From assembly GCA_040437565.1 (NCBI GenBank), contig JBDOQK010000021.1, positions 124,001 through 188,000 of the forward strand: a stretch of DNA of 64,000 bases, written 5' to 3'. Under the pieces are notes generated by a model. The model did not search any database. It saw nothing but the letters and a program-made list of their open reading frames with translations, and had not been told where the DNA came from. Of the stretch, positions 1 to 13,256 are shown piece after piece; position 1 is the first letter of the stretch; every line of letters starts with the position of its first letter. The stretch comes from Albugo candida. Lineage: Eukaryota; Oomycota; Peronosporomycetes; Albuginales. A program made the position numbers and the translations under genes.

Positions 1-73
1 NNNNNNNNNNNNNNNNNNNNNNNNNNNNNNNNNNNNNNNNNNNNNNNNNNNNNNNNNNNNNNNNNNNNNNNNN
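1..73. other. assembly gap (window edge)
   Basis: A run of N at the left edge. Whatever lies left of it is not visible. Confidence 0.99.
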
Positions 74-1469
74 GAGTAGATGGAACCTTGAAAACGATAA
101 AAAATTTGGAGCTTGTGATCCCTACAAATCACATCGAAAGCTTGGATTGGGAGCTTCGTGGCTGTATAGAGAAAAGAAAATGTATCAACAAAAGAGATTT
201 AAAACCTCATGTCGGAACTATCCTCAATGAGATTGAAAGTGGGAGCTTATGTATCCGAAAAGATCTTCTCGTGTATGTGGACATCGGCTCACAATCAGAA
301 CTCTTTGGGTATGATCCGTTCTGTCTCACACTCAGACATTGTACCGATTTGGAACTGATAATACAGCGAACGAAAATAGTTTTATTGCTGAGTCGCATCA
401 AAAATTAAAGAAGAGCAGTGATACTAGTACACATCCGATACGACTGCCAGCTGTACTTCGAATTCTTGTGCTCAAGCAGCTCACTAACGATGAGAAGATA
501 GCATCCAATCATAGACACGAATGCAACCTGAAGGCACCGTGCATCCAAAGCGATGGAAAATCACCACGTGTTCGATGAGACGGTGACGAGACCTTTTAAG
601 TACTATCGAATATGATGGAGCGCAAATTTCTGATGCCGGGTCTATTCCCCGACCAAGGGCAAAGTTTCATTTACGATGCCTTCACCCAGTTTCCACATCT
701 CTTCCGTTTCACTATCACACGGACCAGCGACGTCAAGCAGTCACAAACTATCATCACCTAAGTTTTGTCCCTTGTTGCTCAGCAACGAAGGACGCAGTGA
801 TCGTCATTAATTCACTTTGGGGTTCAAACTCAGTTACACGCAGAATCCATTCGATGGGATTGATATGATCATCAACAAAATTGGCAAGGATCTTCGCAAT
901 GGAGTCCATCTCGCTCAAGTATCGGAAGCCCTCACTAGCCTACATTGATCCAAAGAGAAGAAATTATCCGAATATCTTCGCCTCTCAAAGTATCTCCAGG
1001 CTACAAAAGTTACACAATGCCAAATATCTGTTTCTGTCTATAAAATTATCGAATTTACGAACTCACAGAATTGGAACACAGGCGGACCTTATTGCTCCCA
1101 TCCGCACAAAGGAAAAATACGGGGAAAAAACGCCTCGTCAAAAATCTGGCGGATGGATCTAATCAGCAACGGACTAAATTAAGCGATAAACTGGAGAGGA
1201 AATCAATGAGCAGTTTGATGTGAAGCACTTTTATTGTCGAGGTGTTCAAGCGTACTTCAAGATGTATATCACATGAATGATGGGAAGTTACGTTACATTA
1301 TACTTACGATGACTTTCCTAAAAGCTAGCTATGTGATAAAATACAATGAAAGCTATATCAAAGGAGCCTGACTGTGGGTGAAGGAACTGGTTATACTGGA
1401 AAGCGGTAAATCTCTTGAGTATGTCCATCATGGTTGAAAGGGAGGTCTTAAAACGTTGTGGAGAACGCG
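74..1469. other. unrecognised region with one edge-truncated ORF
   Basis: A plus-strand frame opens from the gap and runs to a stop at 408 without a convincing ATG; the readable part is about 110 residues, rich in Leu, Ile and Arg. I do not recognise it. It could be the last exon of a gene whose start lies in the gap, or chance. A second frame (about 840-1160) is open for some 90 residues, also unrecognised. No membrane segment, signal peptide or known motif is visible. The rest shows nothing I can name. Confidence 0.25.
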
Positions 1470-4030
1470 TCATAATGGGATGGGTAAGAGTGGCATAATA
1501 ATGAATGTGTTGGTGGAAATCGCTTTTGCTTGATGCAAGATAAAAGCTGAGTTGGTCACTTGGTGTTTGTAGAGGCAGTGATTACGATGGAGCCATAAGG
1601 TGCGAAGCAAACAACCTCGAAGACAGTGTAGAATGGGGAGAGGAATTTGTGATGTAATGGTCTTGGTGTCGCGAGGACGCAGTCGTAGATCTTTGTACAA
1701 AAGTAGACTAGTCCAATTTAAAGGTTGATTGTAGACGAAGTTGAAGGGCTGCGAGTAAAAGGACCGTAGTATACGAGCTAACGGACAGTCCCAAAAAAAG
1801 GTGACGAGGTGTCTCGATATCTGATCACCCATGAACGCACAAAGTAGATAGCTGATACTTGTAGCGACAACCAAGGGTGTTGTGAAGGAGACGAAAAACC
1901 AAATCGGAGCACACAGGCAATAAGTAGCGATTCAGTGAGTGTTGTTCTGTCCAAAAGTTCGGTGGTAACGAAATGGAGAGGTTGTCGGCTGTGATACCAA
2001 GATGAGAGAAGGGGAGTATCGGTGGGGAAGGTTTTTCTATGTGTCGAAGTATCAAGTTGGTGGTGACACGATCGAGAGGCAGGGTATCTAAAGTCCAGGC
2101 ATCAAAGGCTCCAAGGTAAGGTTCCGGGGGTAGAGGGCGAAAAGAGCCTGCTGACGAATAGTAGGGGATGACAGGGCCAAGCTTTGCGATCAATGTAGTA
2201 GCGACCTTGTTGATGTGTTTGGATCTAGATTGGAAGAAGAGACGGAGGGAGTCTGATGTTGGGTGGTCACAAGTACCGGCTGGAAAGTTACTGATACGGT
2301 AGATGTGTCGAAAGCAAAGATGATGACTGGTGGTAATCGTCTTCATTAGTGGGATTCGTTAGGGACCATAGCAGAGAAATTTGTTGAGCCAGAGAGGTTG
2401 ACAGAGGTGTTGAGTAGGAGTTCGTTGTTGTGAGTGAAGAGAAGGTAAAAAAATTTGGCACCAGAGACGTGAAGTGTCGAGACAAGTAGCCGGGAGATGG
2501 CGCCATTTGGTAGAATTGAGTTTGACGGGGGGGAGTTGGAATTTAGAGTATGTCCAGGCCAATCCCGGCGTTCTGTAAACTGGTGGAGAAAAGTTGAAGG
2601 ATAGGAGAGAACCAGTGAGGAACTTGCCTTGGAGAACGACGAATTTGTTGAAGTGCTTGTATAAGTATGGATAGACGGATACTTCGAAGGGTGGCGGTAA
2701 CAGCTGGTAGGCTGAGGCCACCAAGAGAGGGTGATACGGAATGCCATAATGTGTTGAGCTGTCCTGGTGTGGTAGTCGTTGGAAGATCGATAGTAGTCTT
2801 GTTTTGCACGAAATTGTGAATGATAGGTCGTAGTCGAGCCAGTTGGTCATCGGTAAAGTGTATTATGGAACCAACATGCCATAGAATGGGTAGGATGATA
2901 GTACGGATTAGAGTACGCGGCCGCGAATGATACGTGCCCTCCAGCGCCAAGGTAGTGCAAGTTGATGAAGTGAGTGAGAAGTTGGTCGAATTGATAAGAT
3001 GAGGACGGAGTGGGACCAACGTATATACCCAATAGTTTGGTAAAGTCCGAGCTGTTAAGGAGTCGAACACCTAAAGAGGTGAAGGAAGAACGGAGGGTGT
3101 CGAGATGGGCTGACCTTGGACGGAAGGGAATGACTACTGTCTTTGATACAATCAATGTCATACCAACTGCAGTGCAAAAGGTCTGAACATATGTTAGGAA
3201 TGTCGGGACGTGAGAGATGTCTAATAACAATCCAGTGACATCATCGGCAAATGCTAAGAGAAGATGGGGTGTAGGTTGTGTAGGGATTTGAATGCCGAGT
3301 GAAGAGAGACGGTGGCGAATGTAGTTGAGGAGACGTTCAATATAGACGACAAATAACCCTGGGGAGATTGGATCACCTTACCGGACACCCGCATCGATTG
3401 AGAAGAAAGAAGAAGGCATGCCGTTGATGAGTATTTTAGAGATATTGTTTGTGTAAACGGTCGTAATCCAGTGGCAAACGCGGTGCCCAAATCCAAAGTG
3501 TCGGATGGTTGCGAGGAGGGCTTGCCGATCAACACTGTAGAAAGCTTTGGCAAAATCAAGAAAGATTGCTCCAGCATGTGGCAGGTCTGGATGATGCTGA
3601 CAATAATGTTGAAGATCATGAAATTGTCTAAGGGCGTGACAAATACCGCGGCCGGGTATGAAGCCATTTTGATCTGTATGTAAAAGATGTGAAATCACTT
3701 GATTTAATTGATGAGCGAGAATTTTTGGGCCTATTTTGCGTCTTGATTGAGTAGAGTGAGTGGTCGATAGTTGCTAGGTAGAGAACGGGTTCCACCTCTA
3801 AAAAGTAGGGAAATGAAGCTGCGGCGTTAAAATTTCGACATACGTCCTTTTATGTATTGTGCGGAGTAGACGATATTGAGTAGACGTGCCCAAGCTTCTG
3901 GAAAGAGTTGATAATATTCCGCTGGTAGTCCATCTGGGCCGGCGACTTTGTTTCAAGCAGTAGAAGTAAGAGCATCATAGAAATCTCGGTCAGTAAACGG
4001 ATCCCATGAATGATGGGTAGGCACTTATTC
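1470..4030 (-). mobile_element. L1/Tx1-like LINE remnant (reverse transcriptase to C-terminal domain)
   Basis: Read on the minus strand, frames between about 4030 and 1470 give the ordered parts of an L1-superfamily LINE ORF2. A VAGPDGLPAEYY segment (near 3940) and NYRPLTLLN (near 3770) open the RT domain. They are followed by a DQNGFIPGRG motif and FLDFAKAFYSVDR (palm motif A, near 3570), a GVR-stop-GDPISPG segment (near 3380) and a LLLAFADDV box (catalytic Asp pair, near 3250). The C-terminal portion near 1800 reads HLVTFFWDCPLARILR, matching the Zn-binding zf-RVT tail of such elements. Several stops and frame changes break it (for example CAA to TAA just before GDPISP), and no endonuclease domain was found to the left. 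It is dead and old. The clade assignment rests on motif style only. Confidence 0.8.
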
Positions 4031-4664
4031 ACAAAGTGATAGGAGACACATGGCTAATATGTCAAGCAGACTAGGTAATACAAAGAAAGAAGAGCTTCAA
4101 ATCCTGGCAATGTTACTCCAGATGAAACGAACTCGATCTAGACAAGAAATATCAATGGCTTAACGTTTAACTATGCTCGATCATGCCTAGATATGCTTGG
4201 TGAACAAGGCCTGAGTCGCACTTTTTTCCATATACTGGCGAAGTTTGCAGCATTTATTACTTAGAGAGGACATTATACCAAAGTTGAATTCCAGTATACT
4301 GATCATGTTGACATAAGCACCTTATTATAGTAGATGTGATTCCTGCAAAAATATAGATAGTGGGTCACGGGAGACGACAAACCATGCCAGATTATACAAG
4401 ACATACGAATATTTATGAGACATACCGACTCCACAGTAGTTCAGTGCTTTCATCCTTTTGCCTTTACTTCTCAATGCGTAGTAGAAACTAACGATGGTAC
4501 AAAGAATGTATGCTGTGCTACGGTTTTACAAGATCGTTGTTCTTAAATTGGGATTATAAAAAGTATACCAAATTAATAAATAAATAGAAAAGATATACCA
4601 AGGCTGTATACGATCTGTACGGATATACACATTACACATTTCAATACCAGTGACGGAAAGCGAG

Positions 4665-5441
4665 GACGAAGAACAGAAAAGTAGCAGCAGCTACTTCGAG
4701 AACAAGAGTTATGCCAATAAGAGGGATATAATTCAGGCAGTAATTGAGTACAACCGAGATTGTAAACCTCCGTTTCGTGTTAAGTAGCAAAAGCCGTTAT
4801 AAAATAGTGTGTGCACAACATGGCTGTTTGTTCGTTGTGCAGTTTGCCTTTTCGCAGACATTCATCCCTGCAATGAAGCTTTCTTTGCACTACTGTGAAG
4901 GATCAGAATTGTCAAAGGCGTCTCGTAGATAAACAACTTGCGAAACAAAATTGCTTTAAATCCTGTAGTCAAAGATATGGCCATAACTCCGGTATGAAAG
5001 TGACTTCGTGATGATACAAACGAAATTGAGGAACGAAGGGATTTCCGCCCCATAGATGAACTGTTCTCACGCACTAAAAAAGTTGAAGCTTGACTTAAAC
5101 GGAAGTGATATTGAGCAACACAGCCGCATTACATCCTATATGGCTGCACTAAACATTCGAGGCCACGAAGACAAGCTTGAAATCGTAGATGATGAATTCA
5201 TGCGGTTGAGCATCATTTTCCGAGAAGGGCTTCGAGCATACAAGTCATACAGTGAGCGTGCGATATCCGTGAACGGCACATTCAAGAAGACATCAATCGG
5301 AAGGGACTCCTTGTTGCGTGCTTTCGAAATGGAAACAACGAGATCCAAATTATCGGAGTTGGGCTCGTGTCGGTAGAGAATGAAGATAAACGAAGCCTGG
5401 TTTTTGAAGTTCCTACTTTCTCACCTCCAGCCATCTCCTGC
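4665..5441 (+). mobile_element. Mutator-like (MULE) transposase fragment, left arm of an inverted pair
   Basis: A 106-residue frame (5056-5376) contains ISVNGTFKKTSIGRDSLL, which resembles the start of the MULE transposase catalytic domain (DGTF...). A frame change is then needed to reach NGNNEIQIIGVGLVSVENED, the usual continuation with the E-N pair. Upstream, degenerate frames reach back to about 4665. The segment is repeated without visible difference as the reverse complement at 9773-10549 over about 700 bp, with weaker similarity at the outer edge. Both copies stop at the same base, each next to a 100-N gap. It is a broken DNA transposon; the superfamily call is tentative because only one domain edge is present. 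Confidence 0.5.
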
Positions 5442-5541
5442 NNNNNNNNNNNNNNNNNNNNNNNNNNNNNNNNNNNNNNNNNNNNNNNNNNNNNNNNNNN
5501 NNNNNNNNNNNNNNNNNNNNNNNNNNNNNNNNNNNNNNNNN
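5442..5541. other. assembly gap (100 N)
   Basis: Scaffold gap of conventional length. The sequence on its left is the inverted copy of the sequence right of the gap at 9673-9772, so the two gaps sit at the same place in the same repeat. Confidence 0.99.
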
Positions 5542-6390
5542 ATGAATGCTCGAGTTGTTGCTACATCGTCGCAATCCGCACAGGGGTGGGGATTATCCCG
5601 GTGAAGTTTGAAGTTCAATTTCGCGATGAAGTTTTGCGATACTCGTGTGGGTACTTCAAGATGTTGGATCGCCTTGCATTCTTGCATTACTAGCATTAAA
5701 TCATATCAGGAAATTGCCCAACATGGTTACTTATTTTCATGACTCCTAGAAATCATCGACGTATGCGGGCGCTTATTCTGAGAGATCCTACGATAACATA
5801 ATGTCAATCGTGCTGAGAAATGATCTCTCAAGAGGTGTGTGTAAAACTCCATATATTCTAAGAAAAGAAGGGCACCCAAGGAAGAAGCGGAGTTCATCAC
5901 AACAAGCCACTGAGAAAATGGAAAAGCGCCGAACGGGATGTGGAACATGCAACCATTTGTCCATAATCGTAGGAGCTGTCCGATAAGGGACGCATAATTG
6001 TATGCGTCGTTATCCTCACTACATAGTGCATCATTGATCAGAGGTTTTTCATCGAAGACTCCATTTTCCTCGTTATATACCTAAGCGTGTGAATATCCAT
6101 CAGTATAGTATACAGCTTTGGTATACTTATTTTATTTATATATTGTCAATTTCAAGGAAAATCAAAATTTTGTGTTTTTTTTTTTTGCGATTTTTTGCAG
6201 TTGTCACTCCTTATACCAGCCTCCCGTCAACCCCCTTCTTTGCTACGTGACCGTTACACACCACGACACATCTCAGCAGCTCTGCTAGAGATCAAGAGAA
6301 CGCGCATATTCTCTATTCTTCTTTCCACCATTGAACGTCAGCACGCTTCGGAAAACACGAAGTCACACGCTCTGTATGCCTACTACTTAC
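5542..6390. other. non-coding or decayed stretch between transposon pieces
   Basis: No recognisable gene. There is a poly-T tract near 6176-6187 and AT-rich sequence near 6110-6160. The last 200 bp may belong to the 5' part of the Tc1/IS630-type element that follows. Confidence 0.4.
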
Positions 6391-6391
6391 T

Positions 6392-7419
6392 GTGATTTAC
6401 AAAGACGAGAGTTTCTACAGTCTACCGAAAAGCACGTCTACCCTCAGCGCCTTGATCGAGGCATACGAGAAGACTGTCTCTATTGCACGTCAATTCACAG
6501 AAGTTCCAAAGCAAAAGTATAACGCGGATAAGCGCGAATGGTTGCGTTGTTATATAATCAGCAACCCACTTTTGTACCTAAACGAGACCAAGCAAGGTTT
6601 CGATGTGAAGTGAGATACGGACATCAGCTGCTCGACGTTTTGGCGAATCCTTCGAGAGTTCAACTTCAAATATAAATTCAGTCTCTAGATTACATAGCGA
6701 GAAATGTTGATGTGGTCTAAAGCTTGATTTGGTATTATAAAACGCGAATACTACATGATAGGTTCTGGAACGCTGCGCAATCAATATCAAACAATCGGAT
6801 ATCATTCTCTTTGAATGTGAGATCAATGCTGTTGTTTGGACGCATTTTACTTTGACATTTTTGAACGAAGTATCATTCGATAATTGCACGATGTTGAGAA
6901 AGAGAGGGTATGCCTTGAAGGTACTCATAGCGGATATGTCATCTAGGGGCAAAAGCTGTTCTATCGAGGCGAATTCACCAGAATGCTAGGAACATCCTTG
7001 CTCTGCTTCATCGGGTGTGAAGGTCTTTGGATACTTACATGATTGACGGAACATTTGATCGAAGCAAGTTCATGGACTGCTGCCGTAACTTTTCCCTTAA
7101 GTCAGGCAAGGTACAAAAAACACAGGAATGCAATCTGTGTGGGTTGCTGACGGCGCGCGGATTCATTGCCAACCAAGTTCACTAATTACCGTATACCCAT
7201 ATTTTTGCCTGTGAATTGTCCTTTTACAATCCCATTGAGGTTATGTTTCGATTAATCAAGAAAAGCATGCAGCGAATTACAAAGAAGGCTCAGTCAAGGC
7301 GCGAGATGTGTCTACGGCAATTTCCTCAATGCTTGAACCATATAGAAATTATAACATGCACAATCTGTTCCGTAAATGCGGATATTCCCTATCAGAACGA
7401 TTTAACCCTGGTGTAGGAT
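6392..7419 (+). mobile_element. decayed Tc1/IS630-type (DDE) transposase
   Basis: Pieces in successive frames give the parts of an IS630/Tc1-mariner transposase in order. An N-terminal region ends in ISCSTFWRILREF (helix-turn-helix style, about 6620-6655). LNEVSFDNCTMLRKRGYALK (about 6862-6922) carries the first catalytic Asp context. TYMIDGTFDRSKFMDCCRNF lies near 7035-7090, VWVADGARIHCQPS near 7140-7185 holds the second Asp, and FYNPIEVMFRLIKKSMQR near 7220-7272 holds the closing N-P-[IE] motif of the third acidic residue. At least three frame changes and a stop interrupt it, so it is dead. It lies between the two inverted Mutator-like arms but need not be related to them. Terminal repeats were not identified. 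Confidence 0.72.
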
Positions 7420-7429
7420 ACAATAATTT

Positions 7430-9672
7430 AGTTCATCTTTCTGAACTAGGCTTTGAATAAGAAACCACACTTCTCAATTGTTTATATTCTGCATGATCTA
7501 GATATATTTGAGTAGAGGTATCTTGAAGAATCGCTTGACTGTCAGCAGTTTCAACGGGTTTTATTGTCGAATGCCACAATCATCAGGCGGTGACGGGCCA
7601 TACTCTGCTCTCAAGCCTTAATTCGCAACAAAAATCCGTACGAACGGACTTGATCACATTAACTTGCTCAGCAAAGTCATTAATAATTGCTAATGCAACC
7701 GAATTGTTCTGTTGTGCAGACTGTACAACAGCATATCCATCCCTTGGCGAGTGCCCAAATAGACGGAACATTTGGATTGGTGGGGGCCGCTCAATTGCAG
7801 CTGCCTGCAACGTCACGGGTCCACGGACAATCTGCGACGACAGATTTGCCAATTGATGTGCTCCGACGCATATATTGTACCCCACCTTGACAAGAGCTGC
7901 TGCGTAACATCGGTTACAACTGATTGTGCAGCTGCTCCAGCCCCGTCCGTCTTCTTTGGGGCTAACACGGCGGCGCTGAATGTATAAAACTGTGCAGCTT
8001 ATGCAGCATTAAATCCATACTTGAACAGATGAAGTTGCGAGTTGGTGTTGGGACGCAACCAAACCTGGAGCGATGCGGTTGTTATATCCATGGAAAGCAA
8101 GACTTTGACCTTAAGCATTTACCGCTCACAAAATAAGTCTGTTTCACTGACTTTCAACTTGGTAGGTACTAAACAACTGTACCATGTCTGCTTTCTCGAG
8201 CGCCTCTTCACGCATTGTCCAACTCGATTTGCTGTTGTTTACCGTCAAGCCAAAAAAATGTTCCTGTGCCTTTTCCCAAAGTTCATTTAAAAATCCCTGT
8301 AATGTGGAAGTATTGATTGTCCACATGCCAAGCTATTCTGCCGAACGAGTCTGCAGCTCTGCAAGACTTGATACTGACGTTGAACTTCACACGGAAGAGT
8401 TCATTGGTTTCTTCAGATTCATCAACTCCTTGTTGCAAATGCAGTAAATGTGCTATCCTCGGGTGTAGTTGTTGACGTGGAGGGCGACGGGGATGCTGAC
8501 AAGGAAAGCGACATAGACCTGGATGGGTGAGAAGAAGGAGAGGTGTTTTGGTGTTGGTCGGATGGTTCAAGGTTACGCTGCTACGGTGGACGGGCGTAGG
8601 GTGACAAAGGGGTACCAGATAAAAGATGTTACGGCGTGGAAGGCATGTTGGGCGGGTTGCGGTAGGAGGTTTGGGGTGGGTGGCTCTGGCAAAAAAAGAA
8701 ACGCAGCGGTGTTTTTTATCGGACGCAGGTTTCGATTTCAAAAAAAAAACGAAATATCAAATTGGTATATTTTTTGGGAGCTGCAATCCGAGCATCCCCC
8801 ACCCTGCTACCCGGCCCCCTCCTATCATCGCATATATTCTTATATTCTAATAACCCCCCTCATCATCAAATATGAGTCAACACCTTGTGATATTTTGGTT
8901 TGTTTATGTGTTGAGTTCGGCGTTTAAGTTTTGGTAAAGGGAGATGCGTTGACATGAATTCCCATCGACGTATAATTCAAATATCCAAATGCTATGACCG
9001 CTGAATCTATCGTTGATATACTAATTGGTTTGAAAGGGTGTGTAATGAACGGGAAAGGTGTCATAAAAATAAGAGCGAAGGATAAAATTCTCCATAGCCT
9101 GTACACTCCTAATTCCCACCTGCTCATATCTATCTACTCATTTTCATTTCAAGGTTCCCAGCTGGGCCAACATTCCCGCGCGGAATTCTTGGGCATGCGG
9201 GACATCTTCGGCGAAATCGCTATCAATTTCAATAGCCTGAAAAAAATCCTGTAAGAAGAAATCATACACGTATCATTGTGGCTTACCTTAACGCCATTTT
9301 CTTGCACTTTTTCGCTATTGGTAATTGTCATTGTGATGGGATGAGTCTGGAAAAAACGCAGATGTCAGTTAAAAAGTATCAAAGGGATCTTAAGACAAAT
9401 CCGCATGCATGAATGCAGTTGACTTACAACATCGCGCACTATTCAAGCAGCACGGTCGTTCAATGACGTCATAGCGACGGACAGTCAGCCGTGGTTGAAC
9501 TATTTCAATGTCGCGTGGACCACAAATCGACTTTATACTAATAGGGAGACGTTAAGTTGGAGGAGGGCTGCGGTCATGTAGCACATATCTGATGTAAAGG
9601 GTAAGGGGTGTCCCGTGTAGGATGTGCCGCGCAAAAAAATACAATCTATTCATTAACCTAAATAAGGGGGGG
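7430..9672. other. unrecognised region, no confident gene
   Basis: Several frames are open on both strands. The longest is a minus frame at 8283-8741 with a Pro/His-rich, low-complexity N-terminal half, and there is a minus frame at 7583-7885. I recognise neither. The 8283-8741 frame ends in a more protein-like part (FNVSIKSCRAADSFGRIAWH), and a frame at 8144-8326 begins with GFLNELWEKAQEHFFG, so a short multi-exon minus-strand gene is possible but unsupported. Near 9600-9672 the sequence runs into a G-tract and then a gap. Confidence 0.25.
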
Positions 9673-9772
9673 NNNNNNNNNNNNNNNNNNNNNNNNNNNN
9701 NNNNNNNNNNNNNNNNNNNNNNNNNNNNNNNNNNNNNNNNNNNNNNNNNNNNNNNNNNNNNNNNNNNNNNNN
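9673..9772. other. assembly gap (100 N)
   Basis: Scaffold gap between a G-rich stretch and the right arm of the inverted Mutator-like pair. Confidence 0.99.
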
Positions 9773-10549
9773 GCAGGAGATGGCTGGAGGTGAGAAAGTA
9801 GGAACTTCAAAAACCAGGCTTCGTTTATCTTCATTCTCTACCGACACGAGCCCAACTCCGATAATTTGGATCTCGTTGTTTCCATTTCGAAAGCACGCAA
9901 CAAGGAGTCCCTTCCGATTGATGTCTTCTTGAATGTGCCGTTCACGGATATCGCACGCTCACTGTATGACTTGTATGCTCGAAGCCCTTCTCGGAAAATG
10001 ATGCTCAACCGCATGAATTCATCATCTACGATTTCAAGCTTGTCTTCGTGGCCTCGAATGTTTAGTGCAGCCATATAGGATGTAATGCGGCTGTGTTGCT
10101 CAATATCACTTCCGTTTAAGTCAAGCTTCAACTTTTTTAGTGCGTGAGAACAGTTCATCTATGGGGCGGAAATCCCTTCGTTCCTCAATTTCGTTTGTAT
10201 CATCACGAAGTCACTTTCATACCGGAGTTATGGCCATATCTTTGACTACAGGATTTAAAGCAATTTTGTTTCGCAAGTTGTTTATCTACGAGACGCCTTT
10301 GACAATTCTGATCCTTCACAGTAGTGCAAAGAAAGCTTCATTGCAGGGATGAATGTCTGCGAAAAGGCAAACTGCACAACGAACAAACAGCCATGTTGTG
10401 CACACACTATTTTATAACGGCTTTTGCTACTTAACACGAAACGGAGGTTTACAATCTCGGTTGTACTCAATTACTGCCTGAATTATATCCCTCTTATTGG
10501 CATAACTCTTGTTCTCGAAGTAGCTGCTGCTACTTCTTTGTTCTCCGTC
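9773..10549 (-). mobile_element. Mutator-like (MULE) transposase fragment, right arm of the inverted pair
   Basis: Reverse complement of 4665-5441. All four small frames of the left arm recur here with identical translations, and matched coordinates sum to 15214, giving an axis at 7607. Identity fades beyond about 10535, where the left copy reads differently. The element is broken in the same way as the left arm. The absence of visible differences in the inner 700 bp suggests very recent duplication, or one repeat contig placed twice during scaffolding. Confidence 0.5.
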
Positions 10550-12373
10550 CCGCTTAGGCATGAGCTTACTGAAGTAGCTTGTTTTCCTGAGTTGTGTATT
10601 TTTGTCGCCCGGTTGTGGAATACACTATCAATCTAAGCAAAAAGGCCAAACAAACAAGATCTATACATCAACAGCTAGAATACAAATGCCTGAGAGGCTG
10701 GAATCGTATTGCTGAATCAACAAGTACTGCTACTGGAGAGTAAAATAAATATTGGATATCTTATCTTTCTTGAAGCTTGTACCAAAATTACGCGTAGGTC
10801 TACATAGCTCCTACTTTCAAGTATGGACACTATTATTTAAATCCATTATCGCAAGAGCAAGAATCTTCTCGCATGCATTCTTGGTGGAACATAACGTCTT
10901 ATATATTTTCGAAGTGAGGTCCGGACGGTCTAGACGACCCATTGCTCTGAAATATTCAGTTGGAATAGAATTATCTACTGATGGCTGGTGCAATAATCGA
11001 GACCAGATTCCGATGATCTAGGTGATTTACGAGTTTCAATTAATGAAGATTCTCGAGGATGATGGAAGACAAATCTACTTCTATAAACTAACCAAAAGAA
11101 TGCTGGCAATGGAAGAGGATCATTTGGAAGGTATCAGTTATATTATCGTTTCACATGCGCTCTTTTTATAGCTTTCTAGACGTGTCCAAACTATTGTTAA
11201 TTGTTGATAATGGCCCACAAATAAAGAGACTGATCTTCAGGAAACTTTTATTACCATATAACCATTAATGTGCAATTCTTAGCATTGTCCCTTCACTATG
11301 CGCTTTGAACATTTATATAGATTCCTTATAGTGCTTCATGCTAAGGCTAATCGCAATGCCAATAAAATGTGGACAAGAAAATACATTGACCAGCAAAGGG
11401 AACGTTCACATTCAGGTATGGAACAACTGCATAACGTTTTGGCGATCTTCTTGTGCAATAAGGGGGCTGTCAAATCAATAAGACATAATGCATTTGCATG
11501 AGTTCAGTCGATGCATCCACATTGGCCATCTTGCAGATATACAAATCCTGGCTACCAACACTTATTTCGAGTGTATGTGACCTTTAACATGCTCATAGGA
11601 GACTTCACAACGACTTCAATAAACTAGTTTGATTAATTCACTCAAGTTTACTCCCTTTGACTGGCTTAATACGCTATTTTGAATGGCGACGAAAGTATCA
11701 GGAAACAGCGCACCTTCCATACGATCTTAGCGTGCGATAAACATTGCGATCGCTCCTAAGCAATATTCTAATTAACGATCATTGCGCAAACATAAAGAAC
11801 GTGAAACTAGCATCGATGGAGCTTTTTCTACTCCATTCAGTTACTGAAAGATGAAAGCTGCGTAGTGGCGTCCCATAGTGAGTACGTCCCCTAAGTTCTA
11901 ACGCGACAGAGCTGGTGAGATTAATAAATTAAGAATTTAATGGATCAATCAGATCCAGCAAGTGCAAATGTACTACCGATTTTGAATTCTTACAAATCGA
12001 CTCATTTTCGTCAAGAACTTGGACAATTAAGGGATTTCTTATGGATAATCGCAAATTCTGCAGTGTTAATTTAACATGTTTACCCCCCCCCCCTCTGCGC
12101 GCTTCGCCTGGACGGAACGCAAAATGACTGTATCATCGCATCTTTACATTTACAATCAATCGGATAGAATGCGGAAATGGGGTGACCATGTCAAATTAAT
12201 TCATTTTATCAAAAGCAGAGAACGAACATATTCAGCTCACTGGATCAACAATAGTTGTTTATAGATTCGACGACAGATGGATGGGTTGAAGGATCTCTTT
12301 CATCATATATAGGAACCAGAAACTTCTCATGAATGAAATAGTCGCATTGATGCGCGCTGTCGCGATCGGTCAC
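10550..12373. other. intergenic, no recognisable gene
   Basis: AT-rich sequence with frames no longer than about 90 codons and no motif I recognise. A C-homopolymer lies near 12080-12092. Confidence 0.5.
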
Positions 12374-12473
12374 NNNNNNNNNNNNNNNNNNNNNNNNNNN
12401 NNNNNNNNNNNNNNNNNNNNNNNNNNNNNNNNNNNNNNNNNNNNNNNNNNNNNNNNNNNNNNNNNNNNNNNNN
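12374..12473. other. assembly gap (100 N)
   Basis: Scaffold gap. The flanks do not repeat each other. Confidence 0.99.
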
Positions 12474-13256
12474 CGAAAAATGTCATAACACCATCAACTC
12501 TTTCTCGAACGGGGTGAGAGTGAAGAACATTTGAATCACGGACAAAAGATGAATGCTGAATAACAAATTCAAGTGAATTCGAATAGTCTTCAGGTGTTGA
12601 CTGTAGCGGAAATGAGTTTCTTGCGCACAACAAATGAGGTATTTCGATAGTATGTGCTATATAAACAGGTGAACATTTGTTTTGATTTCGTTCGTGTTGA
12701 CGGAAGGAATGTTCTTATTGTTCCATGAGGGCTGGTCGGACGAGCTTCCCTTCACAATCGGAAGATTGTGCTCCTGTAATAATAGTTGGTAATCTGTCTA
12801 CCTGCTGCAGCTGTTGGATAGCTGCATCTTTGGGGAAATATTTCGTCGATAATTGGAGAACTTTCCAAGTCGTCCAATCACTGACTATCCCATTGCGCGT
12901 TAAATCAATAAATTGGATAAATCGAGACAAGTGGAGAACGCAGAAGCTGTAACAACACGTTTGTGTGAGACAGACGGTGCTGGTGTGTTGGGATCCAGTT
13001 CAACGACTGAATAATGATGTACTCGATCCACTGATCACTGTGGTAGATCCCCGGTATTGTGCAATTAAAATCAGCTCGAAAAATACGAGTGATTGTGTCG
13101 CTCGACTGCATAACTCAGCTGCCCATGAAACTTTCCACCAGTGTACCGCAGACTCAATTTAGTCCTGTCGCTTTACAAATTCTTTTCAACGATTATTTTA
13201 TACCACTTCTAGACGAATGTGGTGTCCGAAGCGTGTCTGAGCCCTAAAGAACACGA
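12474..13256. other. unrecognised region, possible exons on either strand
   Basis: Short overlapping frames on both strands (for example minus 12715-12930 and plus 12725-12952), each under 90 codons. The minus frame reads protein-like (FIDLTRNGIVSDWTTWKVLQ) and lies downstream of the minus-strand ORF at 13257-13655, so it could be a further exon of that gene. Nothing decisive is visible. Confidence 0.2.

Noticed and set aside
2346-2850. several overlapping minus-strand frames of 130-175 codons as separate genes
   Set aside because: They are phase fragments of the same decayed LINE ORF.
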